A stretch of 37,883 bases of DNA from a bacterium (GCA_027459825.1 DAIDGT010000001.1:1-37883), one strand, 5' to 3'; counted from the stretch's first letter, positions 7,963 to 16,679 are shown. The notes: generated from the letters alone by a model not told the origin. Numbers and translations are program-made.

Positions 7963-8490
7963 TTACCTTGGCTTCAAATTTTTAAGTGCAAGAATACAAC
8001 AGTATATATTTGATTTTTTATTAGAAGAACCTAATCTTTTAGATAGAATATCCCTTATTCCTGCAAGTTCCAAAATAGGTTTAATACTCTTTCCTGCAAT
8101 TATACCAGTACCAACAACAGCAGGTTTTAATATCAATTTAGCAGCTTTGAAATCTTGATTAATTTCATGAGTAATTGTATTTTCAGTAATATTAATCTTA
8201 ACCATAGATTCCTTAGCTTTCCTAATTGCTTTTTCTATAGCAAGTTTAGGTTCCGTACCAACTCCCTTACCAATACCTACCATACCATTTTTATTTCCCA
8301 TCACAACCATAGCAGAAAATCTAAACCTTTTTGCCCCCTTAGTTACTTTTGTAACTCTTTTAGTCTCAAGAACATAATGCTCATATTGGACCTCAGTAGG
8401 CTTATTAAGATCTGATTCTTCCGATAGAACTTCTCTCTTTACTTTTATCTCTTCGTCTTTTTTCTTAGTTTTTTCAACAACTTGAGCCAT
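7963..8490 (-). CDS. rpsE: 30S ribosomal protein S5 (uS5)
   Basis: The double-stranded RNA-binding domain shows KRFRFSAMVVMGNKNGMVGIGKG (about 54-76), followed by the C-terminal domain with LKPAVVGTGIIAGKSIKPILELAGI. Length is 175 residues. The first 35 residues are a charged extension compared with short homologues. It lies between rplR and rplO in the conserved spc order and is co-transcribed with both. Confidence 0.97.
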   Translation of the reverse strand: MAQVVEKTKKKDEEIKVKREVLSEESDLNKPTEVQYEHYVLETKRVTKVTKGAKRFRFSAMVVMGNKNGMVGIGKGVGTEPKLAIEKAIRKAKESMVKINITENTITHEINQDFKAAKLILKPAVVGTGIIAGKSIKPILELAGIRDILSKRLGSSNKKSNIYCCILALKNLKPR

Positions 8491-8502
8491 ATAATTCCTT
8501 TA

Positions 8503-8844
8503 TTAAAAAATTAAACCTGATTTTCTTGCGCCCTCTGCAAATGCCTTAACTCTACCATGAAATTTATATCCACCTCTATCAAAAACAACCTTTGTATATT
8601 TCTTTCCAACAGAAGCCTTTCCAAATTCAAGTCCGAGTTTATATGAAATATCTGTTTTCTTTCCATCTTCCTTTATTGCAGAAGAGCTCATGCCAATTAA
8701 AGTATTTCCGGCATCATCGTCAATAAGCTGGGCAAATAGACCCTTATTTGACCTAAAAACAGACAATCTTGGCACAATTTTAGTCCCAAAAATTTTTTTT
8801 CTTACAATTTTATGTCTCTTTATTCTACCTACTAATCTTTTCAT
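8503..8844 (-). CDS. rplR: 50S ribosomal protein L18 (uL18)
   Basis: 5S rRNA-binding protein of 113 residues. RLSVFRSNKGLFAQLIDDDAGNTL (about 26-49) and the terminal FDRGGYKFHGRVKAFAEGARKSGLIF are typical. It lies between rplF and rpsE as in the standard spc operon. The N-terminal basic stretch is short but complete. Confidence 0.97.
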   Translation of the reverse strand: MKRLVGRIKRHKIVRKKIFGTKIVPRLSVFRSNKGLFAQLIDDDAGNTLIGMSSSAIKEDGKKTDISYKLGLEFGKASVGKKYTKVVFDRGGYKFHGRVKAFAEGARKSGLIF

Positions 8845-8865
8845 AAAATTTTATATCTATAAATA

Positions 8866-9420
8866 TTAAGATGTACTCGCTGCTTTACCACTCTTTCCAG
8901 CCTTCCTTCTAATGATCTCACCTTTATACATTATACCTTTTCCTTTATATGGCTCTGCCTTTCTTACTTTTCTAATTTGCGCAGAAATTTCTCCCACTAA
9001 TTGCTTTGAAATCCCAGAAACTCTAATATTAACATTTTCTGAAACTTCAAAAGTAATCCCATCAGGTTTTTTTATTATAACAGGATGGGAATATCCAACA
9101 AACAAAACTAAATCTTTACTATTATTTATTTCTGCTCTATAACCAATACCCTTAATTTCTAACTCTTTTACAAAACCTACAGAAACCCCCTCAACCATAT
9201 TTTTTATTAAAGATCGATAAAGACCATGGAATGCCAAGTCTACTTTGCTATCAGATTTTCTATCAACATGAATCATATCATCAGATATCTTAATGGACAC
9301 TCTTGGTGATAACTCTAAATCAAGATGCCCTTTTACACCTTCAACCTGAATAAGGTTACCTTCAACATTAACCTTGACACCTTCTTCAATTTTAATTGGT
9401 ACTTTACCTATTCTTGACAT
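8866..9420 (-). CDS. rplF: 50S ribosomal protein L6 (uL6)
   Basis: Two tandem L6 repeats are visible, with the conserved C-terminal signature EPYKGKGIMYKGEIIRRKAGKSGK. I chose the ATG at 9420 (MSRIGKVPI), which is the family start, rather than the TTG at 9429 used by the ORF track. The ATG gives 184 residues and lies 2 bases after the rpsH stop. The TTG start would add only MVI and overlap rpsH. Confidence 0.96.
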   Translation of the reverse strand: MSRIGKVPIKIEEGVKVNVEGNLIQVEGVKGHLDLELSPRVSIKISDDMIHVDRKSDSKVDLAFHGLYRSLIKNMVEGVSVGFVKELEIKGIGYRAEINNSKDLVLFVGYSHPVIIKKPDGITFEVSENVNIRVSGISKQLVGEISAQIRKVRKAEPYKGKGIMYKGEIIRRKAGKSGKAASTS

Positions 9421-9422
9421 AA

Positions 9423-9797
9423 TTACCAAACTTTACAAATAATTTCTCCTCCAACTTTATTTTTCCTCGCCATATCTGTAGAAAATATTCCTTTTGGAGT
9501 GGAAAGAATACAAACACCTATTCCATTTAAAACTTTAGGAATATCTTTGTATGATGTATATACTCTCTGACTTGGTTTAGAAACCCTAACAATACCTGAT
9601 ATTCTACTTTTACTTTTAACATACTTAAGCTTAACAACAATTTCTCTATCTAATTCTTCATAATCCTTAATATATCCTTTTTCTTTTAAAGTTTTTATTA
9701 TTTCAAGCTTAATACGACTTCTTGGGACAGAAACAGTAACTTTCTCCCTCAGTATTGCATTATTTATTCTTGTTATAAAATCAGATATTGGATCCAT
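9423..9797 (-). CDS. rpsH: 30S ribosomal protein S8 (uS8)
   Basis: The N-terminal MDPISDFITRINNAI and the C-terminal RNA-binding signature LNGIGVCILSTPKGIFSTDMARKNKVGGEIICKVW identify uS8. It is a primary 16S rRNA binder, and in enterobacteria it is the translational repressor of the spc operon; whether it regulates here cannot be seen. Length is 124 residues, slightly short of the usual 130. Confidence 0.97.
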   Translation of the reverse strand: MDPISDFITRINNAILREKVTVSVPRSRIKLEIIKTLKEKGYIKDYEELDREIVVKLKYVKSKSRISGIVRVSKPSQRVYTSYKDIPKVLNGIGVCILSTPKGIFSTDMARKNKVGGEIICKVW

Positions 9798-9814
9798 AAT
9801 ATTTTATTAACTAA

Positions 9815-10009
9815 TTACCACGATGCTTTCCTGACTCCAGGTAATTTACCTTCAGCAACCAAATGCTTAAGGCAAATCCTACATATCCCAAAGTCTCTAA
9901 AATATGCTCTAGGTCTACCACAAAGAGAACATCTATTATATCTCCTTGAAGAAAACTTTACTTTTTTTATTCTTTCCTGTTGTTTATCAACTAATGCTTT
10001 TCTCGCCAT
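9815..10009 (-). CDS. rpsN: 30S ribosomal protein S14, zinc-binding type (uS14)
   Basis: The short C+ type S14 has [21 protein letters not shown], giving a Cys4 zinc site, and ends in [10 protein letters not shown] chose the internal ATG at 10009 (MARKALV), which gives 64 residues, close to the 61 of type Z homologues. The ORF-track start at 10039 would add ten residues inside rplE. The chosen start lies 1 base after the rplE stop. Confidence 0.96.
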   Translation of the reverse strand: MARKALVDKQQERIKKVKFSSRRYNRCSLCGRPRAYFRDFGICRICLKHLVAEGKLPGVRKASW

Positions 10010-10010
10010 A

Positions 10011-10556
10011 TTATTTAGACTTTTGTAAAGGCAAACCAAGGTGTCTTAATAACACCTCAGCTTCATGATTATCTTTCGCCGTTGTAACAATTGTAATCTG
10101 TAGTGATTTTACCCTATCAATATACTTTGTTGCAACCTCAGGGAAAACTGTATGGTCCTTAATTCCGATAGTATAGTTACCCTTTCCATCAAAAGAACCT
10201 AAAGATAAACCTCTAAAATCCCTAAATCTAGGAAATACGACAGAAACCATCTTTTCAAAAAAATCCCACATTCTTCTTCCCCTGAGAGTTACCATAAAAC
10301 CAATTTCCATACCTTCCCTAATATGAAAATTGGAAATACTCTCTCTTGCTTTTGTAACAACAGCTAATTGACCTGTAATAGATTGCAAAACATCACGAAG
10401 AGCATCCATATTCTCAGTATTAATAAAGTTTGATTTAACTCCTGAGTTAATAACAATCTTTAATAGTGTAGGAATTGAGTTAACATTACCTAGTTTAAGC
10501 TCTTTTCCAACTTCACTTTTTATTTTTTTTATATACTCTTCTTTTAATTTATTCAT
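10011..10556 (-). CDS. rplE: 50S ribosomal protein L5 (uL5)
   Basis: 5S rRNA-binding protein of 181 residues. [46 protein letters not shown] and [25 protein letters not shown] are family motifs. The start overlaps the preceding SpoU methyltransferase gene by 4 bases. That is unusual because rplX normally precedes rplE directly. The tight coupling suggests the methyltransferase is a settled member of the operon. Confidence 0.97.
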   Translation of the reverse strand: MNKLKEEYIKKIKSEVGKELKLGNVNSIPTLLKIVINSGVKSNFINTENMDALRDVLQSITGQLAVVTKARESISNFHIREGMEIGFMVTLRGRRMWDFFEKMVSVVFPRFRDFRGLSLGSFDGKGNYTIGIKDHTVFPEVATKYIDRVKSLQITIVTTAKDNHEAEVLLRHLGLPLQKSK

Positions 10557-11278
10557 AAACTTTCTTGTCTAATTTTTTCAAAAATTACTATACTAACAGC
10601 ACTCGATACATTCAAAGAATTGACAAAACTTTGACTGGATTGAGGAATTGAAAGAATTTTATCACACCTTGCTATTAAAGGTTCAGATAAAGCTGCGTCC
10701 TCACCTCCGAAAAGAAATGCTACAGGACCTTTCAAATCTTCATCAAAATATCTTTTATCTCCCGAAACTTCTATTCCAAAAACCTTCACTCCATACTTTT
10801 TAAGCAAATCAATACTTTCAAAAATATTTGCACTAACAGTGTTAACATTAAAAGAAGCTCCTTCTGAAATTCTCGAAACTTCAGTAGAGCCTAACATATC
10901 TTGATTTTTCTTAGGTAAGATTATACTACCAACACCTGCAATATCACAAGATCTCATTATTGCACCTAAGTTTTGTTTATATAAAAGTTCTCTAAAAATT
11001 ACAAAGAATGGATTATCGAGAGCAACATCTTCAATGTTTTTAGGATCTGGTGCTACAAAAGATGCATCTACTCCCTGGTTTTCTTTACCCGTAAGTTTGA
11101 TACGTGAAACAAATTCTACTGCCACACCTCTAGTTTTACAAAGATCTACAATTTCTCTTATCTTTCCATCACTACTAGCATTTACATCAATTCTAACCTT
11201 AATAACTTTGCTTTTAGAATGAAGCAAAGATAAGACAGAATTTCTTCCAACTACAAAATTTAAATTACGCTCTTGCAT
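10553..11278 (-). CDS. SpoU/TrmH-family RNA 2'-O-methyltransferase (RlmB-like)
   Basis: SPOUT-class enzyme that would transfer a methyl group from SAM to a ribose 2'-OH in rRNA or tRNA. The N-terminal FVVGRNSVLSLLHSKSKV resembles the substrate-binding domain of RlmB (23S G2251). The catalytic domain has motif 1 KQNLGAIMRSCDIAG (about 121-135), motif 2 FLFGGEDAALSEPL (near 193-206) and motif 3 IPQSSQSFVNSLNVSSAVSI (near 216-235), forming the trefoil-knot SAM site. It is inserted between rplX (19-base overlap) and rplE (4-base overlap), not a usual place for this family. The target nucleotide cannot be told from sequence; RlmB is the closest layout, with TrmH-type tRNA Gm18 activity as an alternative. 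Confidence 0.88.
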   Translation of the reverse strand: MQERNLNFVVGRNSVLSLLHSKSKVIKVRIDVNASSDGKIREIVDLCKTRGVAVEFVSRIKLTGKENQGVDASFVAPDPKNIEDVALDNPFFVIFRELLYKQNLGAIMRSCDIAGVGSIILPKKNQDMLGSTEVSRISEGASFNVNTVSANIFESIDLLKKYGVKVFGIEVSGDKRYFDEDLKGPVAFLFGGEDAALSEPLIARCDKILSIPQSSQSFVNSLNVSSAVSIVIFEKIRQESL

Positions 11279-11550
11279 TTAGAACAAATTCTAACCTTAA
11301 AACCATTTTCATTAAAAGAGTATTTAACTCTAACGTTTTTATTGCATTTGGGACAAACTAAAGACAATATGTTTACCTTGATTCCTTTCTGAATATCTAC
11401 AACCCCATTCTGTTTCATTGCCCTCTTATACAACCCCAAACCTTCTACAAAAACTTTATTAGACTTATTAACAACTCTCAAAATCTTACCTTTTTTACCC
11501 TTATTGTTTCCGCTTCTTACGAAAACGGTATCTCCTGTTCTTAATTTCAT
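11260..11550 (-). CDS. rplX: 50S ribosomal protein L24 (uL24)
   Basis: A KOW motif (GDTVFVRSGNNKGKKGKILRV) occupies the N-terminus. The C-terminus carries a CPKC...CSKC pair that can form a zinc ribbon, a feature of many but not all uL24 proteins. Length is 96 residues. It ends 19 bases inside the downstream methyltransferase gene and begins 4 bases inside rplN. Confidence 0.96.
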   Translation of the reverse strand: MKLRTGDTVFVRSGNNKGKKGKILRVVNKSNKVFVEGLGLYKRAMKQNGVVDIQKGIKVNILSLVCPKCNKNVRVKYSFNENGFKVRICSKCKSVI

Positions 11551-11918
11551 ATTACTTCATCAGCTAAACTAACAAGCTTATTAAAACCTTTATCTCTAAT
11601 TTCTCTTGCAACTGGACCAAATACTGCACTTCCTATAGGATCCATGCTCTTACTATCAATTATAACTCCTGCATTATCATCAAACCTTATATAAGAACCA
11701 TCTTTCCTTCTACATTCCTTTTTAGTTCTTACTATAACAACAAAAACTTTGTCATGCATAGAAACATTTCCAGAAGGATTTGCTTTAGTTACAGAACAAC
11801 GAACAATGTCTCCTAAAGAAGAAAATCTTCTAAAAGAGTTTCCTATAGTACCTATTATCTTCAACTCCTTGGCACCAGTATTATCAATACATTTTAATTT
11901 AGATTCTCTCTGTAACAT
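11547..11918 (-). CDS. rplN: 50S ribosomal protein L14 (uL14)
   Basis: The opening MLQRESKLKCIDNTGAKELKII and the later GSAVFGPVAREIRDKGFNKLVSLADEVI are canonical uL14. At 123 residues the length is exactly as expected. It is placed between rpsQ and rplX in the normal order, overlapping rplX by 4 bases. Confidence 0.98.
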   Translation of the reverse strand: MLQRESKLKCIDNTGAKELKIIGTIGNSFRRFSSLGDIVRCSVTKANPSGNVSMHDKVFVVIVRTKKECRRKDGSYIRFDDNAGVIIDSKSMDPIGSAVFGPVAREIRDKGFNKLVSLADEVI

Positions 11919-11924
11919 AAAAAA

Positions 11925-12182
11925 TTAAACTTTATCTATAAATATATATCTTATTTTACGAGATAAAGGTCTAGATTCCCTAAACGATACTTTATCTCCT
12001 AAAACTAAATCCTTAGAATTATCACACCTTACTAAGAAATTTGTCTTCTGTCTCATAAATTTCTTATATTTAGGATGTTTTTTGTAAGATACAACCTCAA
12101 CCTTAACACATTTCTCTAAATTTAGTGACACAATCTTACCTATAAACTTTCTTAATTTTGATTTATTTTCTTGTTTCTTCAT
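11925..12182 (-). CDS. rpsQ: 30S ribosomal protein S17 (uS17)
   Basis: OB-fold 16S rRNA binder of 85 residues. GKIVSLNLEKCVKVEVVSYKKHPKYKKFMRQKTNFLVRCD and the terminal GDKVSFRESRPLSRKIRYIFI are typical. The start overlaps the end of rpmC by 20 bases, one of the longer overlaps in this operon. Confidence 0.96.
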   Translation of the reverse strand: MKKQENKSKLRKFIGKIVSLNLEKCVKVEVVSYKKHPKYKKFMRQKTNFLVRCDNSKDLVLGDKVSFRESRPLSRKIRYIFIDKV

Positions 12183-12432
12183 TTTTTATTTCTTCTTTTT
12201 TTTGATTAATTGCAAATAAAACCTTTTTTTCCTTGAGAATTGTATAAAACTTTGCAAGGTCTTTTTTCATTACTTTAATCTTCGAAACATTAATTCCTTC
12301 ACTACTCATCTTCTGTATAACTTGCATTTTTATACTCATCCTTTCAGAAAGAAGCTTCTCTTTGAGTTTCTTAATTTCAGATATAATATCAGATTCCTTC
12401 ATTTTTCTAATTTCATTAATATTCATCTTCAC
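12163..12432 (-). CDS. rpmC: 50S ribosomal protein L29 (uL29), extended C-terminus
   Basis: The two-helix core is recognisable from MNINEIRKMKESDIISEIKKLKEKLLSERM. It has 89 residues against the usual 60-70, because the second helix is followed by a lysine/glutamate-rich tail. The place between rplP and rpsQ is standard. The first codons overlap the rplP end by 17 bases. The ORF-track start adds two residues before MNINE and either ATG is possible. Confidence 0.9.
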   Translation of the reverse strand: MKMNINEIRKMKESDIISEIKKLKEKLLSERMSIKMQVIQKMSSEGINVSKIKVMKKDLAKFYTILKEKKVLFAINQKKEEIKNEETRK

Positions 12433-12835
12433 TATTTACAAATTTAGTTTTTACAGAAAGTTTGCATGAAGCTAACTTAAATGCCTGCTTTGCCATTTCA
12501 TTAGAAATACCAACAATCTCAAAAATCACACTACCAGCTCTAACAGGGGTAGAAAAACTCATAACATTTCCTTTTCCAGAACCCATTTTAACTCCAGCTG
12601 CCTTTGAAGTTTGAGGTAGATAAGGAAAGACTCTAATCCATACCTTCCCTCCTCTTTTAGTATAGTGAGCAATAGTTTTCCTTGCTGACTCAATTTCTCT
12701 AGCAGAAAGTAGACCACTTTCCACTGCTTTCAATCCATAATCTCCAAAAGATAACCCCATACCAACATTTGCAACTTTATCTAAGTCTCCTCTAAATGAT
12801 CTTCTATATTTTTGTCTTTTTGGTTGCATTAACAT
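12416..12835 (-). CDS. rplP: 50S ribosomal protein L16 (uL16)
   Basis: MLMQPKRQKYRRSFRG and the conserved GKVWIRVFPYLPQTSKAAGVKMGSGKG identify uL16. Length is 139 residues, as usual. It sits near the peptidyl transferase centre and 5S rRNA. The position between rpsC and rpmC is standard, and it is 5 bases from rpsC. Confidence 0.97.
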   Translation of the reverse strand: MLMQPKRQKYRRSFRGDLDKVANVGMGLSFGDYGLKAVESGLLSAREIESARKTIAHYTKRGGKVWIRVFPYLPQTSKAAGVKMGSGKGNVMSFSTPVRAGSVIFEIVGISNEMAKQAFKLASCKLSVKTKFVNSEDEY

Positions 12836-12840
12836 AAAAA

Positions 12841-13488
12841 TTATTCTTCCTCTTCTATAAATGTTTTATTACCCTTATAAATCCAGACCTTAACTCCTAA
12901 AATACCAAAACCAATAGTCTTTGCATAAGCATCATAATAATCAATATCTGCCTTAAGTGTATGTAAAGGAACTGTTCCAAATTTTTTCTTTTCAGTTCTA
13001 TGGATTTCAGAACCACCAACTCTTCCAGAAATCTCAATTTTAGCACCAAGTGCACCAGCTTCCCTAATTTTTTCTAATTCCTTGTCCATTAAAAATTTAT
13101 ACGATACCCTTTTTTGAATACCTTCAGCTATATTCTTTGCTACAAGTACAGCCGACAGTTCAGGTTTTTTTACATCTTTAACATTCAAATGAACAGAAGT
13201 GCCAAGCATTACATCTAATTTTTTCTTTAATTCTTCAAGACCTTTTCCTCCTCTACCAATTACTACACCAGGACGAGCAACAATTATATCGATAATTGCA
13301 TTATTTAAAGACCGTTTTATCACAATATCCTCAACTCCTGCAATACTAATAGCAGCTTTAAGGAATTTTCTTACCTTCAAATCCTCATGAAGCTGTTTTA
13401 CATATTGTTTTCCTTCAGCAAACCACAAAGATTTATAATTTTTATTTATTCCCAACCTTAAACTTGTTGGATGAACTTTTTGTCCCAT
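12841..13488 (-). CDS. rpsC: 30S ribosomal protein S3 (uS3)
   Basis: The N-terminal MGQKVHPTSLRLGI, the KH domain with IVARPGVVIGRGGKGLEELKKKL and the C-terminal domain with SGRVGGSEIHRTEKKKFGTVPLHTLKADIDY are all present. At 215 residues it is a normal bacterial length. It is part of the mRNA entry-channel helicase of the ribosome. Confidence 0.98.
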   Translation of the reverse strand: MGQKVHPTSLRLGINKNYKSLWFAEGKQYVKQLHEDLKVRKFLKAAISIAGVEDIVIKRSLNNAIIDIIVARPGVVIGRGGKGLEELKKKLDVMLGTSVHLNVKDVKKPELSAVLVAKNIAEGIQKRVSYKFLMDKELEKIREAGALGAKIEISGRVGGSEIHRTEKKKFGTVPLHTLKADIDYYDAYAKTIGFGILGVKVWIYKGNKTFIEEEE

Positions 13489-13492
13489 AATT

Positions 13493-13828
13493 TTATTTTG
13501 TACTAATTTTTACAGATATATTACAATAACCTTTATTTAGAATTTCAATATGCCCATGACTCTTAAACCTATATCTTCTAAGCGATCTCCCCTTACCAAC
13601 AGACACTTCAAATTTGTACGGTTTAGGAAGATTCTTAGCCTCTGCGTTATTTAAAGCATTTTTAAGTACTTTATACAATGTAGGTGCATTCCTATAATTT
13701 ACAAATTTTAAAATATCCAAAGCATCTTCAATCTCCATTCCTTTTATCATATCAGCCACAAGCTTAGCTTTTTGAGCTGAACCCTTAACATTCTTTATTT
13801 GTGCAACTGCAAATTCTTTATTTTCCAT
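13493..13828 (-). CDS. rplV: 50S ribosomal protein L22 (uL22)
   Basis: Exit-tunnel protein of 111 residues. The helical core is visible (KNVKGSAQKAKLVADMIKGMEIEDALDILKF), with the beta hairpin before SHGHIEILNKGYCNISVKIS. It is placed between rpsS and rpsC as usual, 2 bases from rpsS. The hairpin tip is short, but no key deletion is seen. Confidence 0.96.
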   Translation of the reverse strand: MENKEFAVAQIKNVKGSAQKAKLVADMIKGMEIEDALDILKFVNYRNAPTLYKVLKNALNNAEAKNLPKPYKFEVSVGKGRSLRRYRFKSHGHIEILNKGYCNISVKISTK

Positions 13829-13830
13829 AA

Positions 13831-14139
13831 TTAACTCTGTTCAACTCTACCAATACTACCTTGATTTTGAGCAATTTTACCTTGCCTACTATGGCCTCTA
13901 AATAATCTTGTTATAGAAAACTCACCAAGCCTATGACCTACCATTGATTCATTAATTAAAACAGGAATATGAGTTTTACCATTATGTACAGCAATAGTAA
14001 AACCTACCATCTCAGGAGAGATTGTGGAATTCCTTGCCCATGTTTTAATAGGCTTTCTATCCCCAGAAATCTTTTGCTTCTGTACTTTTATTAATAATTT
14101 TTCGTCCACATATGGACCTTTTTTTGATGATCTAGCCAT
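13831..14139 (-). CDS. rpsS: 30S ribosomal protein S19 (uS19)
   Basis: [16 protein letters not shown] and the later [43 protein letters not shown] are canonical. It has 102 residues, with a C-terminal tail about ten residues longer than in E. coli. It overlaps the end of rplB by 8 bases. It binds 16S rRNA in the 30S head with S13. Confidence 0.98.
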   Translation of the reverse strand: MARSSKKGPYVDEKLLIKVQKQKISGDRKPIKTWARNSTISPEMVGFTIAVHNGKTHIPVLINESMVGHRLGEFSITRLFRGHSRQGKIAQNQGSIGRVEQS

Positions 14140-14992
14140 TTTTTCTATATCCTTTTTTACCTTTTCTTCTTGTAACTATATATTTATTTGTTCTTTTATT
14201 ATTTCTTGTTAGAGTTCCTCTTCTGTTTCCCCAAATATCTTTCCCAATTCTACCAACCTGACCTTTACCTTCTCCTCCTCCATGAGGATGCTGTTCTGCA
14301 TGCATTGCCATACCTCTAACAGAAGGTCGTATTCCTAAATATCTTGATCTACCTGCCTTTCCCAATTTTCTATTTGCCCATTCTGCGTTTCCAACTCTAC
14401 CAATAGTAGCATAATTTCCTGCTTCAACATAACGTACCTCCCCAGAAGGTAACTTAACTAAAGCAAGCTTACCATCAAGAGATTGTAATTTTGCAAGATT
14501 TCCTGCAGATCTCACTAGGGCACCACCTTTCCCCCTTGTAAGTTCAATATTGTAAATTTCACTTCCAACAGGGATACTTGATAGAGGCATAGAATTTCCA
14601 ACTCTAGCTTCCACATTATCTCCTGATATTACTGAATTTCCTACCAAAAGACCTTCAGGGCAGATTATATACCTTTTTTCGCCATCTGCATAGCTAATAA
14701 GTGCAATATTAGCACTCCTGTAAGGATCGTATTCTATTGAAACTACTTTAGCAGGCACATTATACTTATCCATTTTAAAATCAATTACCCTATACATTCT
14801 TTTCACACCACCACCTTGATGCCTAACAGTAATTACACCTCTTACATTCCTACCAGAGTGACTTTTAACCTTCTTTAGTAAAGATTTTAATGGCCTATTT
14901 TTTTTCATGCCAACTCTTGCTACAAGATGAGTGTGTCTCAAAGTTGGGGTAGTTGGATTATATGATTTTATACTATTATTTCTTGCTACCAT
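14132..14992 (-). CDS. rplB: 50S ribosomal protein L2 (uL2)
   Basis: A 286-residue protein with the OB and SH3 folds. The catalytic-centre loop near the C-terminus reads [20 protein letters not shown]; the usual text is [18 protein letters not shown], so Asn-Pro is replaced by His-Ala while the conserved His of HPHGGG is kept. The N-terminus ([11 protein letters not shown]) is normal. The start overlaps the end of rplW by 17 bases. Confidence 0.98.
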   Translation of the reverse strand: MVARNNSIKSYNPTTPTLRHTHLVARVGMKKNRPLKSLLKKVKSHSGRNVRGVITVRHQGGGVKRMYRVIDFKMDKYNVPAKVVSIEYDPYRSANIALISYADGEKRYIICPEGLLVGNSVISGDNVEARVGNSMPLSSIPVGSEIYNIELTRGKGGALVRSAGNLAKLQSLDGKLALVKLPSGEVRYVEAGNYATIGRVGNAEWANRKLGKAGRSRYLGIRPSVRGMAMHAEQHPHGGGEGKGQVGRIGKDIWGNRRGTLTRNNKRTNKYIVTRRKGKKGYRKNG

Positions 14993-15395
14993 TTTCTTTC
15001 TCCTTACTCTTTAAAACATTTTTATTACTAGAGGATACTTTTACTGTTTTTTTCTTCCCCTTTTTTTTCTTCTCTTCTTTCTTATCTTCACCTAGTAAAT
15101 TAATAATCTGACCCTTTGCAAGCTTTACATAAGCCTTTTTACTATCAGGCCTCTTATTTTTAACAAGAGAAGTTTTTTTGTTAACATCTCTTACCTTTGA
15201 ACCTTTAGACGATAACATCCTAACCTTAATAACATCTACTCCAAAAGCCCTAGATACTGCCATTTTTATACCAAATTTATCAGAAGATTTTGCAACTTCA
15301 AAAGCGTACCATCCACCACTGCCTTCACTGGAAGATGAAAGCTTCAATATTTTTTCAGAAATTATTGGTTTTATTAAAACATCTGCTATCTTCAT
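14976..15395 (-). CDS. rplW: 50S ribosomal protein L23 (uL23) with basic C-terminal tail
   Basis: The core is the L23 fold: VLIKPIISEKILKL at the start, then YAFEVAKSSDKFGIKMAVSRAFGVDVIKVRML. The core ends near residue 100 and is followed by a 40-residue lysine-rich tail not found in short homologues. L23 flanks the tunnel exit and is the docking site for trigger factor and SRP. The tail could contact rRNA or membrane, but that is conjecture. Confidence 0.94.
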   Translation of the reverse strand: MKIADVLIKPIISEKILKLSSSSEGSGGWYAFEVAKSSDKFGIKMAVSRAFGVDVIKVRMLSSKGSKVRDVNKKTSLVKNKRPDSKKAYVKLAKGQIINLLGEDKKEEKKKKGKKKTVKVSSSNKNVLKSKEKENGSKK

Positions 15396-16027
15396 ACACT
15401 TTTATATCCAGGGATCATTTTTATTGCCCCCTCCGTAAAAATAACTCTATTATGATATTCAACCTCATAAGCATTTAAAAATTTTGATGATAAAATTCTT
15501 GCATTTTTAATATTAGAAAACGCTTTTTTTACATTATCATCAACATCTTCCATCAAAACTAATACTCTTTTATCTTTATCTAATTTTAAGTCTTTTAATA
15601 TGTCAGAAGCAGACTTAGTCATTCTTTTAGAATCAATGGAAATAGAATCAATAAACATGAGTTTATCATCTTTCATATATTCACTAAGAGCACTGTATAA
15701 GGCTGCCCTTCTCATTTTTTGAGGCATAGACAAATTTACATTTGAAGGTTGAGGTCCATGAGAAACTCCGCCATGCCTAAAAATATTAGATTTTAAATCT
15801 CCTGCTCTAGCTTTCTCGACCTTATTGTTAGCCCAAGGTTTTCTTCCAGTTCCCGAAACTTCAGACCTATCTTTAGCAGAATGAGTCCCCTGCTTACAAT
15901 TTGCAATATGAATATATATATACTGATCAATAAGGCTTATATTTACCTTAGATCCAAAAATTTCATCTGACACTTCTATTTTTTTTGTTTTTTTCTCACC
16001 TTTCTGAGAATATATATTCACTTTCAT
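15392..16027 (-). CDS. rplD: 50S ribosomal protein L4 (uL4)
   Basis: The extended tunnel-lining loop is visible as GTHSAKDRSEVSGTGRKPWANNKVEKARAGDLKSNIFRHGG (about 43-83). Its basic and glycine-rich character is typical, although it lacks the classic GTGRARQGS wording. Length is 211 residues. In enterobacteria L4 represses its own S10 operon by acting on the leader. The hairpin between rpsJ and rplC here could be a site for such control, which is inference only. Confidence 0.95.
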   Translation of the reverse strand: MKVNIYSQKGEKKTKKIEVSDEIFGSKVNISLIDQYIYIHIANCKQGTHSAKDRSEVSGTGRKPWANNKVEKARAGDLKSNIFRHGGVSHGPQPSNVNLSMPQKMRRAALYSALSEYMKDDKLMFIDSISIDSKRMTKSASDILKDLKLDKDKRVLVLMEDVDDNVKKAFSNIKNARILSSKFLNAYEVEYHNRVIFTEGAIKMIPGYKSV

Positions 16028-16033
16028 AAAATA

Positions 16034-16633
16034 TTATTCGCCTTTTACAACTACAGGAGTACCTGTAGCTCCAGGAACAGCGCCCTGTAGAACTAAAATA
16101 TTATCCTTTATATCAACAACTTCTAAATGAGTAATAGTCTTCATATCTCCTCCCATCCTACCTCCCATTTTCTTACCTTTCTTTACATTACCAGGAGTTG
16201 TTCTAGAACCAATAGATCCTGGATGTCTCCATTTTCCAGATTCTCCTCCATGAGTCTTTGGCCCCCCTTTAAAATGCCATCTTTTAACAACACCAGCAAA
16301 ACCCTTACCTTTAGTTTTTGAAGTAACACTAACCTTACTACCAACTTCAAAAGCTGAAGGCAAAATTTTCTCTCCTACAGAAACACCATCAATAACACCC
16401 ACTTCTTTAATATACCTAGGAACAGATACCCCTTTATATTTCCCAATCTCAGGTTTTGAAGGATGTTTCTTTACACCAAGACCAAGAACGGTACTATCAT
16501 AACCATCTTTTTCTTTATTCTTGACTCCACAAACAAAACAGTTTGCCACTTCAATTAAAGTTACAGGAGTAACCTTCCCGTTATCTTTAAAAACTTGAGT
16601 CATATTTTTCTTTATTCCAAGTAAAGCCTTCAT
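16034..16633 (-). CDS. rplC: 50S ribosomal protein L3 (uL3)
   Basis: GKGFAGVVKRWHFKGGPKTHG and SIGSRTTPGNVKKGKKMGGRMGGD are the family signature. I chose the ATG at 16633 (MKALLGIKKNMTQVF), which matches the usual start and gives 199 residues. The track start at 16645 is a TTG adding only four residues. No SD is visible. A 10-base-pair hairpin lies 17 bases upstream. Confidence 0.96.
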   Translation of the reverse strand: MKALLGIKKNMTQVFKDNGKVTPVTLIEVANCFVCGVKNKEKDGYDSTVLGLGVKKHPSKPEIGKYKGVSVPRYIKEVGVIDGVSVGEKILPSAFEVGSKVSVTSKTKGKGFAGVVKRWHFKGGPKTHGGESGKWRHPGSIGSRTTPGNVKKGKKMGGRMGGDMKTITHLEVVDIKDNILVLQGAVPGATGTPVVVKGE

Positions 16634-16650
16634 ATTTTTAATCAATAAAT

Positions 16651-16679
16651 AAAATAGAAGTTTTCTAAGCTTCTATTTT
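16651..16679 (-). terminator. Hairpin between rpsJ and rplC (possible attenuator/terminator)
   Basis: A perfect 10-base inverted repeat (AAAATAGAAG / CTTCTATTTT) with a 9-base loop lies in the 68-base gap between rpsJ and rplC. On the minus strand the descending arm ends in UUUU and is followed by AUUUAUUG, so it could work as a weak intrinsic terminator or as a regulatory hairpin. It is the only sizeable gap in the ribosomal cluster. Confidence 0.5.

Noticed and set aside
8866-9429. TTG start for rplF, and similar upstream starts for rpsN and rplC, in the ORF track
   Set aside because: The family N-termini (MSRIGK, MARKAL, MKALLG) match internal ATGs that also avoid overlap with the previous gene.
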